Positions 48,100 through 58,992 of a stretch of 64,000 nucleotides of DNA are shown piece by piece. Source of the stretch: Otis tarda (Eukaryota; Chordata; Aves; Otidiformes; Otididae); assembly GCA_026413225.1 (NCBI GenBank), contig CM048554.1, positions 76,438,463-76,502,462 of the forward strand. The letters run 5' to 3'. The number at the start of each line of letters is the position of its first letter. Positions within the stretch are counted from its first letter, which is position 1. Position numbers and translations under genes: made by a program. The notes beneath the pieces were generated by a model. That model saw nothing but the letters and a program-made list of their open reading frames with translations, searched no databases and was not told the origin of the DNA.

Positions 48100-48130
48100 C
48101 CCTTGCCCGGCGCTGCCGCTCTCCGCCGCC

Positions 48131-48135
48131 ATTGG
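48131..48135 (-). promoter_or_regulatory. CCAAT box (NF-Y) 1
   Basis: ATTGG on plus (CCAAT on minus) in the context GCCATTGGACC. It is paired with a second copy 32 bp away, about three helical turns, a spacing common for cooperating NF-Y sites. Confidence 0.55.
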
Positions 48136-48162
48136 ACCACCGGCAGCGAGTGCTGAAAAGCG

Positions 48163-48167
48163 ATTGG
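48163..48167 (-). promoter_or_regulatory. CCAAT box (NF-Y) 2
   Basis: ATTGG in the context GCGATTGGCTGG, a near-ideal NF-Y box. Together with the copy at 48131 it marks the core of the divergent promoter. Confidence 0.6.
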
Positions 48168-48551
48168 CTGGTTTGAGTGCCCGTCATGTGGTTTCCCCGG
48201 GTTGGGCGGGGCTAGCTCCTGCCCGTCCCTGTGTGTCCCCCCTCACCACTAACGCACCGGTGAGGGGTCTGTGGCTGCCCGGCCCGGCTCTGTCCCGGCG
48301 GGGAGGGCTGAGGGGGCCGTTCCGCGCCGCGGCGGAAAGGCAGGGCCGCGAGCGTCTCCTCCCCTCCATGCCCGGGGCGGGGAGGAGGAGGAGCCGCCGG
48401 CGCCGCCGCGGGGTGGTGGCCGCCACCGCCAGCCGAGGCGAAGCCGCAGCGGTGCTGCTCGCTCGGCAGCCCCGGCGGCGGCGGTGGTGGACGGCGGTTA
48501 CCGGGGTCGCCCACCGGGGCTGAGGGATCTCCCGCCCGCCCTGCCCCCTCC

Positions 48552-48779
48552 ATGCGGCGCAGGCAGCGGTCTCTCCGCTGCTCACCGCCGCGTTCGTCGT
48601 CTTTGTGGGCGGGCTGGCGGCTGCCGGGAGCCCGCCATGGGGCGGCCCCTCCGGGGCTGCTGAAGCGGCGGTGGGGAAGCAGCCGGGCGGCCCCATGGAG
48701 GAACGGGAAGGCGAAATGCGCTGGGACGGGCTGTGCAGCCGGGACGCTGCCACCCGCTCCGCCGCCTTGGACACCATAG
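48552..48779 (+). other. Upstream ATG frame overlapping the SESN1 start
   Basis: ATG at 48552 (context CCTCCATGC) opens a 75-codon frame that runs past the SESN1 ATG and ends at 48779. The composition (arginine, proline, alanine) is what GC-rich DNA gives by chance, so I list it only as a possible translational control feature, not as a protein. Confidence 0.25.
48637..48663 (+). CDS. Upstream ORF of 8 codons in the SESN1 5' UTR
   Basis: ATG in a strong context (CCCGCCATGG) opens MGRPLRGC and stops at TGA, 31 nt before the SESN1 start and in a different frame. If the transcript starts upstream of it, this uORF should reduce initiation at the main ATG. Two more upstream ATGs lie at 48368 (closing at 48523) and 48552. 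Its reality depends on the true transcription start. Confidence 0.5.
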   Translation: MGRPLRGC

Positions 48780-48976
48780 GGCAAAGCGTTCTGCGCCGGA
48801 GCGAAACCATCGCTCCCGTGGCTGCGGTGTCGCCTGCTCGGGCCGCCGACGGGCTCCTGGTTCCCGCCGCCCGCGAAGGCTTGAACGAGGTGCTGGCCCG
48901 CCTGCTGATGCTCTCCAAGCGCTGCCCTTTCCCCGACGTGAGAGAGAAGAGCGATGCGATCCTCAGCAGGGTGCAG
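48695..48976 (+). CDS. SESN1: SESN1 (sestrin 1), first coding exon of the long isoform
   Basis: Sestrin 1 is a stress-induced (p53/FoxO-linked) protein that restrains mTORC1 through GATOR2 and has an antioxidant role. This exon encodes 94 residues. MRWDGLCSRD near the start and LLMLSKRCPF with DVREKS near the end match the N-terminus I recall for the long human isoform (VRWDGLCSRD, LLMLSKRCPF, DVREKS). The ATG at 48695 is the only one in frame, in the context GGCCCCATGGAG. The exon ends RVQ at the donor GTGCAG|GTAAGC, in phase 0, as in human where ELGIRIPRPL follows. The middle (about residues 35-62) is alanine-rich and unlike human. Only this exon is in the window; the catalytic-like and leucine-binding parts lie beyond 64 kb. 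It shares a promoter with CEP57L1. Confidence 0.95.
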
Positions 48977-48999
48977 GTAAGCACGGCAGACCTCACCTT

Positions 49000-49067
49000 C
49001 TGCGTGGGACGGGACCGGGAGAGCCCCGAGGGCGGCCGCGGGGCTCTCCCGGTCCCGTCCCACGCAG
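49000..49067. repeat. Perfect 29-bp inverted repeat with a 10-nt loop
   Basis: Arms 49000-49028 and 49039-49067 are exact reverse complements (CTGCGTGGGACGGGACC... and ...GGTCCCGTCCCACGCAG). The loop is AGGGCGGCCG. It begins 24 nt after the SESN1 exon 1 donor, so the nascent transcript would carry a very stable GC-rich hairpin there. Confidence 0.95.
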
Positions 49068-49795
49068 GGCACCCTCAAGTTTTTGACTGCAATCCGGCAG
49101 AGAGGATTTAGCCATGAATGGCTGGAAAGGAGCTGATCGTTGGGGCATCCCTGGTTTGAGTCTGTATGACCGGTGCTGTGATATTACCAGTTTGGTTTAA
49201 TACAAAAGCAGGAAAGATTTGAGTATAAACAGTCAGGGCCGCCAATTAAAAGTAGAAATTGGTATGGGAAGTTTTTGAGCTTTTAAAAGCTGCACGAGCT
49301 TCAGGACTATTAAAGCACGGCCTGTCAAAATCCCCTTTTTGTTGTTTATTGATAAATAGCTTCTCCGCTGGCATCGGTAAGATCCAAACTATTTTTTTTT
49401 TTTTTAGCTCATAGGCGGTCTAGCCAATAGAAGATTACGTTTACTGACCTTTCATACTAACAAAAATAAATGTTACTTTGTACTCTTCCACTGTTGCAGT
49501 CTAATTATAGTTTCTCGCATTGCAATTCTCTTGCTCACGTAAAGTTTTTGCGCAGGTCTTGAAATTCTGATGCACGGCTTGTATCAACGGGTCCAGCAGC
49601 GCTGCTAAAAATACTGCTTGCTGCAGAGTAGGAAAAGGAAATTAAGGTATTTCATCACAAGTGAATAGATAGAGCTATGCTTGGAGTTAGCTGTCTGATT
49701 CCCACTACTGTGCTTTTTCTCCCTGAACATTAACAAGTTTAAGGTAAGGGAATCTAGGGGCTGAAAAATATATTTAAACATTATTGCATCTATTA

Positions 49796-49874
49796 CTTTT
49801 ATATATATACACACACATATATGTATTATATATAAAACATTTTATATATAAAAATACACATATATCTGTATTTT
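49796..49874. repeat. TA/CA-rich low-complexity tract
   Basis: Alternating TATATA, ACACACA and ATATAT runs in SESN1 intron 1. Confidence 0.9.
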
Positions 49875-52800
49875 AAAGGAACTTGTATATAGGTCAATTT
49901 TTGCTCTGTCCTACTTTGAAGTGGTTCAGATAAATTCTGGGTTTGTATTACTGAAGCTGAGAGAGGCTCTGTTTATTTTGTCTAACTAACACAATAGTGT
50001 GATAAATACAGTATAATGTAATTTATTCTATACAGTTTGGGCTTTACGAGACATTTTTCTCAAACCAGATTTGTCAGTAAAAGCTATAAATACAACATAT
50101 AGACTATGTGAAAAGCTTGACAGCTATACTGCTTTTCCTTAAAAAGCCAAACAAACAAAAAAACTCCTCCCAACTTGAATATTAAGTTGAAAACTTAATC
50201 TGGCATCTTTGCATCAGCATCTTCCCTGTTAAAGACTCAAATGAGAACTGAGCAGGTTACCAGTGAGGATGATGAGTCACTGGAACACACTGGGAAGGGA
50301 AGACTTGCTTTTATCAGGCACAAGTTATCAGAGTCTATTCAAAGGCCAGTCAGGTGGTGATCTCTCACCTAAGTCTTGGAGGAGGTCAGAATATATGATC
50401 AGATGACTCCCTTCAAGGTTTTTATATATGAAGTTACTGGCATGTTCAACTATTCATCTTTGTTAGAAACTTCGTTACTAGCTTTTTTAAATAGGTCAAA
50501 AAGTTCTGGCAGAAAATAAATCCATCTTGATACAGCAAGTGCGAGTCCAAATCCCAGGCTCATAGCTGGCTTGATTAATAATAATAGATGTGAAAGATAA
50601 AATAGATATGAAACCAACTGTATACACACAAGCTGCAGTAAAGGTTTAATGACAAGTTAACCAAAATAAAATAAAATACAACATTACTTTAAGAAAATCT
50701 TTAAAAGCTGCTATTCTTTTTAGGAAGTAGATCTAAGAGAGGAGTATTCTGTATTATCTGAATATACAGTGGCAAGTCTTAGTTCTTATGGCTGTACTCA
50801 TAAATGAAGATGTTCACTGTAAGCTTTCGGTCTGCATTTGTGGAAGAAATAATCCAGTCCAAGTATTCCATTTTGGATGCTGTGGATATTGTGAGGTGTG
50901 AAATGGTTTTGTCTTGATTTCGTGGCCAAGAGGATTATATTCAGATCTCTGCAATGAAGATGGCAGATAAAGCAAACTATTAAATTAAATATAATTATCC
51001 CACAGAACTCGTGGCTTTCAGCAGTGATTCTAAAGGTAAATAGCTTAGTAACATTATGAAAATGTGAAATCCTATTTGGAACAGTATCAGTACTTAAAGC
51101 ACTCACTTGTATTACTTTATCTCCCTATTTTGGAATATGAAACAATCTTTAAGTCCACAGCAATATGTACCATTATGCTGTCTAAACCATATTCTTTGAC
51201 AAGTTATTGAATGACAGACCCCAGGGCAAGAGAGGCAACTTTGAACCCAAAGATTCTCCTGGGAACTGGTGTGCTGCCCTCCTTCTCTTTCCTGTGGCAT
51301 AGTCCAACTCAGACTATTAGTCTAAGCCTGGATTGATTTTTTTTTTTTTTTTCCTCCTCTTTCTCCCTCTCCAAAATGTAGAATTATAAAATGTACTTTC
51401 TTCATCTTTCTGCCCTGCAGCCAGGATAGGTCAGTGAGGAAATAAAAGATTGAATTTTCCATGTAGTCCGATAGCTTTTTCTGCGGCTAGCGTCCTCTTG
51501 CCTGTTGGGGTAATCAACAAATATCTGGGCATGAGCAGCTGTGCTGCTGGTATTTTTGCAGCTCTGTGTTTGGAGCAAGTTGGTAGAATGCATTATATGG
51601 TTGGTGTAAGCTGCAGCCTTGGCAGCAGCCTGTGTCAGCATGGCATCCCTCTGAGTCTGCCTTTGTTATGGTCTCTTCCCCGGCCCCCCCCCCACCTCTG
51701 TCCCCTTGGAGAAAAAACTTTACTGAAATATGGTGGAATCCTAAGTGTGCAACTTTCTTCTTTGCTATTAATAAATGGTATTAATGATACTATTATTAAT
51801 AAATAGTATTATCTGTATCAGAATCTATAAAAATAAATTATTGCTTAATGTAAATTCCTGTTGATTTGACTTATATTCAGGACAATGAATTTCTTATTGT
51901 AGGCTATATATATTTATGTATATAGTAACAAATATTTTTTAGCTGAAGAGAATATATCTAATTTCTCATTGAAGTTTGACACGTTGTTTTTGTAAAAGTT
52001 ATTACAAAGATGGTATCAGCAAACTACCCTTCTTTTTTCTAATTAAGATTTTCTTGCTTTTATTAATAAAAGTAAGGTTGCTAAAGTCACTTTGACTATA
52101 TATATTGGTTTTTTTTAATATTTTAAATGTATTTCAGTTGCAGTGCTTCAACCAAGTGAGGAGTTTGAATGTTTGTGTATGAAAGTATTTGATGAGTGGT
52201 TTTTGAGATCAAAGCCCAAATATATCACAGCTTTTTGATAGGCGTGGATGCAGTATTTTGCATGTATTTATAGCATATTGCTTATGACCTTGAATAGTGG
52301 GTCATTCCACCTAGTAGGCTAGTCTGCACACCAATGTAAATATATGGGGAATAAACAGCAGTGGAAGGTCTTAACATGTGATTGTTAAAAGTATTCTGCC
52401 CAGCCTCCATCAGATCAATTAGATGTGACTAGACTGGCTAGACTAGATTAGACACAAGGTGTACATCACAGCTGGAGAAGAATAATTGAAAGTATGAGAT
52501 CTGCTAATTAAAAATCTCTCATAACCATCCAATGTCTTTGGAAAAGACCGAGCAGTGCATACTGCTGTGCTGAGGAATATAAATTCATAAGGGAAAGGGA
52601 TATTGGCTGAAAGGGATATTGGAAGAAAGCAAAGAAGAAATAAAAGATCCACAGATTAATGGATTAACAGATAATGCTGAGGTGATTGAAATGTTCTCTG
52701 AAATGGTTAATCCAGCTCGTGTAGTTTATAGCCATGATAAAAGCATAAACAGTACTTGTCCTAGTCTAAGGGGGAAAAAAAACTGTAGGCTGCTTGGATA

Positions 52801-55800
52801 AGCAACAGATAACCAGTCTGGTAGAGCCTGATAAAATTCATTCTGAGGTGCTTACAAATAAAACCAGCTGAAGCAATCTCAGACCTGATAGTGGAGGGAA
52901 ACAGTAGACTCAAAGAATAACAGTGCATAGTTCTTCAGGATGGGCTAAGTGGGATGGGATGTAGAGGAAGCTGGTGGATTTTAATTTCAGCTCAAACAAA
53001 AAAGTACTGGTGCAGTGATGAAACACATTTTTAGTGCCTAGAAAAAGAAGCTGAGCAACAGCCAGAACAGACATCCAGGATAAATTATTTTAAATTCAGC
53101 ATTTCTGCTTCTTTTCTAATGCAGTAACAGGCCTTGTGGTGCAGAGAGATGATTGATATATTGGAGTCTTCAATATTCACATGATATTCTCATTAACAAG
53201 CTAGGGAATTATGATCTAGAAACTACTGTGCAATGAGTAAAATTAGCTGGAAGACCATCCCCAGAAGGTAAGCAGGGTCAGGCAGCAAGTACTTGGTACA
53301 GATTTTACAAGGTCCTATCCAGCACCATCTTGATTAACACAGTTTTGCGCTTGATGAACTGCAGATTACAAGCTGGGAGGAAGAATAAGAATATTGCAGA
53401 GCATCCACATAATTTAAAATTATGTTAATAGTTAATAGGAGCTTGTATCATATCTTCTAGACCTCTGATTTTTTTGTGAAGAAGGTTTGAAGAAATTGGT
53501 GGTGGTCAGCTCAGCTAAAAGGAAGGCTAAGATAATATGTTCCTAAATAAATGGGGGGTGGAGGGGAGAAAAAGACTGCTGCAAAAAGGAAGGAAACTTC
53601 AGCAAGAGTGAATGATCAGTTAATCTAAATTACAGCAAGACTTGGGTTAGACATTTTGGGGGAAAATTTCAAAGATTAGGATAATAAAGCAGTGGCATAA
53701 ACCATCCAGTCCTGCTCATCCCTAGAACTCTTTAAACTGTTCTTAAACACCAGGTGAGAGTGATATGCTTTTTTTGATCTCTCCCTGGGAAAGGCAGAAC
53801 ATTACTAATGGGATGATTTTTCCTTCCTCCTTTTTCTGTGTTTTGTGTTGGTAACTACCTGGAGGGATTTACCCTCTAAGTGCTTTCCCTTTGATCTCCA
53901 AGACCGTATTTACCAGATAATGTAGCACTGGAACTTGTGGTCTGGAACCTCTGTCTCTTACTGAAAAGCAGCGGGTGAGCTTGGGAGGACTTTGAGTACC
54001 TCCTTGCTTTCTTAGGCCTACTGCTCCAGTGGATAACTGTAACAGAATCCCGCAGTTTGCAGAGGGCTGTACGGCACATAACAAAGAGGGGTCATGGCGG
54101 CAGCCAAATACATATCCTCTCGAATTATAACCTTTGGGCGCACTGCCTGTGACCTAGGCTTGCTTGGCAGGGGACATGGAATGGAATACCCTCACCTTTC
54201 CAAATCCTGGAAAAATATTTATGGATTTAAATTAAATGAGCATCCAGAAAGGATGGGAAGACTTCTAGTCAGAGCCAGAGCAGACATCCTGTCCTCTTCC
54301 TCTGCCACAGTGTGTGGGACAAATAAAGCCTCTGCCAGGAGAGGAGGCAGTAGTTCCCCAGGGTATGTCCATAAAGGATAAAATAGGAGCTACTTTTCTG
54401 TTTCATTGCTAGATTTTTCTCACAATAGAGTTCACTGTCTCTTTCCTTTGTGTGTGCACCTTGCCTGAGCTCTGTGGTGCATGCTTGTTAGCGTAACAAG
54501 AGTGAAACTCAAGATATGTTCCTTGCTCTCAAATGGTTTATCCTGATGATTCTGGTATTACAGGAGACTAGCTAACTTTCCAAATCTTTAATCTGCTTTT
54601 GGTGTAATCTTTGATAACTGACTTCATAACTTTGTCTTCAGTCTTCTTAGCCTTCCTGCATGACAGAAGTAACTTTCTTTAGTGAACTTTGAAATCTGTA
54701 GGTAGGCAGATCTGTTAGGTTGTGGGTTGTTTTTTTGTCTGAGTTAATTTGACTGTGTCCTAATGCATGATAGGGATGTTCCCCTGTGATGCTTACTGTT
54801 GGTCAGTCAGCATGGAAAGGTGTCTCAGATGAAATGTATAGTCTGTTCAAGCCTTTGAATTTAAATATAGTAACCTCACTGGTGGTGATGAATCTGATGC
54901 ATCTGGAAGCTGACTAGTCTCCTTGCACAATGTCAATACCCAAATTGGTTTCTGTTTCCCATAGTATTCTTATGTAAAATGAATGAAAATATCCTTTTTT
55001 TGTGAGTTCACTTTGGAGCAAAAGTTATGTTCTGTCTTTTCCAGTCATTAAGTGGAATGGGTTTAATTATGCATTGTAGGGTCCTCCCTTCAAAAGCCAC
55101 ATGTCACTCTGACAGATTGCTAGTTTAGAAAACATTTGTCTGTTAGGAGTTTTTTTGTGGTGTTCAGATACTCTTCTCAATGTTGGGAGAGATATCGAAG
55201 TAATAACATGATGCACTTAAATGATTAGTCTTATTTACAGTTTCTGCTGGCCTACAAAAAGAACTGTACCTCCGCAGTATTTATTGTAAGCATGTTCTGA
55301 CGATGGGTCTGTATCACATGTGAGTGGCGAGACTGGCTGGAGAAGTTAAGGGAGAAGACTTAATCTTGACATGTCAGGGAATGTTCTGGGCAGGGGTGTG
55401 AACATACTTCTTTAAAAGCTTAAATTGTCAGTAGCCCTTAGATTGCCTTGTCTGACTCCTCCCTCCTTCAGCCTACTTGCCTGGTTTCTGAAGCCTTTCA
55501 GTCTATTTGTCAAGAAAGACGAAGGGAAATTTTCTTTTGTCGAGCTTGTCAACTGCAGAATTGCCTGACCCTGAGAATGTCTTTGGTTGGAATAAAGAGT
55601 TGCTTGAAAACAGTGGAGGTTCTCAAAGTGATGAAAAGTAGGATATCTGGGTCACTTCTAATGCTGTTTCTGAGTTTGGAGCCCTTCCATAATTTTCCAT
55701 GCTAGCTGTATGCCATTCTCCTTGCATGGAAATGAGCTTTGCTTAGTCAACTTTTTCTTATAGTTGTTGGGGATAACTTGATCTGTAAATTTGTGAGTTT

Positions 55801-58789
55801 ATATTGTTTTCCTGAATTGATTTTCAGGACATCATAGCTAGAATTTTTATTTTCAAAAGAAGTGAAGAGTGAAGCACACATTTGGTAATATTGGCTTAGT
55901 TGATTTTTATTTTTCTGACTGCATTGAAATACTTTAAACTGAAGAAATCAAACATAAACATTTCCTCATCTCTTATTGTTTGCTAATGGGGTAAGCAACT
56001 GTAGGGTGTGCATTGGTGGCTTACATAAAAAAAGGTTTATTCCCTGATTTTTTTCACAGGTGCTAATATCTAGAGATCTGTAGAAACCAGAAATGCTTCA
56101 GCTTGAATGCATTTTGTAAATAACAGCATTTATTCTCCTGATCTAGCAGTTGCTAAGTCACATGAGCTTTGTTTTAGATTTTTTTTTTTCCTTCTTGATC
56201 CACTTTTGAGAGGTAATTCTAGAAGCTGTCTGTTCTTTTCACCTCATAGCTGGAGATGATCCTTTCCAGTCTCCACTCATGTATTCTAGTGTCAACTTAG
56301 TCCCTTGTCTTAAACTATTTTTCTCACTCTGATACTAAAGATGTATGGGTAGCAGTGATCCATCCTCCCCCCGCATTGATTTTGCTAAAAGTTTTGCAGT
56401 GCTTTACGTTGCTTTAAAAAGCCAACTTCTTTTTTTTTTTTTTTTTTAAAATACTGATAATTTGTCTTCCCTATTTGATATGTAAATAACTGTTTTCATT
56501 TTGGGGTGCTGGCATGCATTTGGGTCCTTTTTGCTCACATACAGAGAGATTTTATGCATCTGAGGAGATGTTCAAAGTGAAAAGCACAAAGAATTTGGAA
56601 GGGTTTAGAAATTAGCATATGATATGTAAAGTATTAACAACAACAAAAAAGTATGATCCTCTAGGTTATGTAAAATAATATACCATCCATTAGCTTGACC
56701 GAAACACATTGTTTAAAAGAAAATTACATTGTCTCCCTGTGACAAGCGCAAAGTGAGCATTGAAGAAATACTTGCTGTTTTGTCATTTTACTCCTGACTT
56801 TTTCTTCAGGTTAGGGTTTCTCCTTTTAAAACAAACATAGTGGAAAAGTACTGAATATACCACTGTGGGACAGAAAAATAGTTTTGAAAGCTTGAATATA
56901 TTTTCCTGTGGATACTGAGTGTTTAAATTTCCAAAAATATGGTTTGCTGTCAGTATGGTTTTCTATTTCAGTAAGTTGTTTACAGTGTAAAGGGTTTGGG
57001 GGTGGGGAGAGCTTAGCACTCTCTCCAGAAATCGAGTGAAACATGGAAATCTTCACTTGGCCCTACATACATGAATTAAATCCAAAAAGCTAAGTGGTGG
57101 TTTTTCTCTTGTTTACCACTTTCTTGATGTTTTCAATGACTTTGACTTTTTTTTTTCTGTTTTCTTCTGGAAAGCTTAGGTTAGATTGCTGCCAAAAGTT
57201 GAGTTGGGAAGGTGAACTGGTTTAGTTCTATTTAAACCTAGTAAACCATTAACCATTTTCCTTACTCCGGCTTTATGCAGAAACCACACTTGTTCTTTCA
57301 AGTCATTTGGGATCAAAAGTATCACCCAGTGTTGTGTACTACTGCCTGATTGTTACCTCAAAATACACTGGTCTGGGATTTTAAAAATAGAAGTGATACT
57401 AGAATGCATACTGCTGCTTATATCATGTAATCTGATATAAGTCTTCCTGCTGCGCAACAAGAACTGACTTGCAATCCAGGTATTGTGCTAAAGGAGAGCA
57501 CCGTGCTTCTGAAAACATGTAGTTGTTTTTTACTGTAACTTTTCTTCACTTTTCTATGCTTTCCAGAGTCAGCAATAGGACTTTTTCAGTTGCAAGTCTT
57601 TCCTGGCCAAGTGCTTTGTCTACCTAAATACCTGACTGGCTCTGTGAGCCTAAGTTTTTGAGACTCAAGGTGTAACAACCTCTTAGTAAAATTTTGCTCC
57701 CTGGGATATTCTCACTTGCTATTTAATTGTTTTTAAACAGTTGTTTTTCTGAAGTAGATATTTTACTTAAGGATTCCTTAACTCCTAGAGAATAAACATG
57801 GAATAATGTGATATTTGTTCAAAGGAGGAACAAACTTGAAAATGGAAACTTATTTAAAGTTCTGAAACCTTTCCTGTGCACTTCTTTTTTTTCAAAGATG
57901 AGGGGAGCTCTTTTCTGAAAGATTTTTTCCATTGCAGCTTGTTGCTGAGCCTCCACTGTTTCTGGTGTTTTGGTGCAACAAAACTTTTAGCTTTAAAATG
58001 CAGCCTGTTTGCCAACAGCACATTCCACTCAGATTAAACTGTTTGTTTGGATTTTCCATTTATTTAAATTTTAGTTCTAATCTGGATTTCAACTGATTTC
58101 CACATAGAAGAAGACTGAAGAGAGGAAAAAGCTTTTCTGTAATTGGTAGCTACTGTGCTCTTAATGTTTTCTGGAGCTCATCCTGTTGTGAAGATAAGTC
58201 CTTATCAGGACAGGATTGCTTTTGATATTTGCCCTAATTCCATGTGTCCATTCTGTCCTTCTCACTTGTGTTACAGGAAAGATTTTTGGAAGCATTGTAA
58301 CTTTACCTAGATTACTTTTTTTTTTCCTAAACAGGTATGTTTATAACGGTTGGTTATATTTACCTATAAATTAATGTATAAAGTCTTCTATAAGAGAAGT
58401 TAAATTCTGGCATTTTTTATTGTTACTGTTCTGTTCCAGGACACAGGAAAAGAAGCCAAATGGAAATGTTTTTGTCTGGCTTTTAGAAGGCATATTGGTG
58501 TCTTGGCTTCCAGTGTTCTGCTTGTCTAACTATTTGGAACATGGCAACTCTGCCTGGCTGATGTCTGGCATCTGTCAGAAGAAGAGCATGTGTAAATTGG
58601 GAAGGTCAAATGTTGCTTTTCTTTCTTTCATTACTTGGTGTCAGGTCTTTCTATTAAAGGATTCAAGTATTTGGGTAAGGTTTCACTAGGAATGAAAGCT
58701 GTGTTTTTTAATGTAAAAGACATTTTACATTGCGTGCTACAAAAAGTATCTGGAAATTTTGGATTCTAAAGTAGTAGCTAACTCTTTAT

Positions 58790-58992
58790 AGCTTATGCAT
58801 TGAGAGGGTGGTAGGACACTGGCACAGGTTGCCCAGAGAAGCTGTGGATGCCCCATCCCTGGAATTGTTCAAGGCCAGGTTGGATGGAGCTGTGAGCCGA
58901 CCTGGTCTAGTGGAAGGTGTCCCTGGCCTGGGCAGGGGGACTGGAACTAGATGATCTTTAAGGTCCCTTTCAACCCAAACCATTCTATGATT
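58790..58992 (+). mobile_element. CR1 LINE, 3' fragment
   Basis: GAGAGGGTGGTAGGACACTG, CACAGGTTGCCCAGAGAAGC, then GACTGGAACTAGATGATCTT and CCATTCTATGATT. A roughly 200-bp 5'-truncated CR1 in SESN1 intron 1, sense to SESN1. Only one tail unit is left. Confidence 0.95.

Larger units (their letters stand above)
47956..48110 (-). other. CEP57L1: Predicted non-coding first exon of CEP57L1 (5' UTR)
   Basis: A strong minus-strand donor (GGAAGG|GTAAGG) ends at 47956 inside the CpG island. Because the first coding exon at 34.84 kb opens three bases before its ATG, at least one upstream non-coding exon must exist. This donor is the best candidate. The transcription start is not determined and the upper boundary is a guess. 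In human, CEP57L1 and SESN1 are also head-to-head. Confidence 0.6.
47936..49075. promoter_or_regulatory. CpG island and bidirectional CEP57L1/SESN1 promoter
   Basis: An abrupt switch from AT-rich flanks to about 1.1 kb of very GC- and CpG-rich sequence covers the SESN1 5' UTR and first coding exon and the predicted CEP57L1 first exon. The two genes diverge from it. It has no obvious TATA box but carries two CCAAT boxes, two SBS-type motifs and an NRF1-like site, as expected of a broad housekeeping promoter. Confidence 0.85.

Noticed and set aside
48184-49078. Long antisense ORFs (270-288 codons) across the CpG island
   Set aside because: GC-rich DNA lacks stop codons by chance; the frames are proline/alanine/arginine-rich, mirror the SESN1 exon, and cross the hairpin.
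54094-54381. 95-codon plus-strand ORF in SESN1 intron 1
   Set aside because: Not the alternative SESN1 first exon; no donor at its end and no recognised protein.
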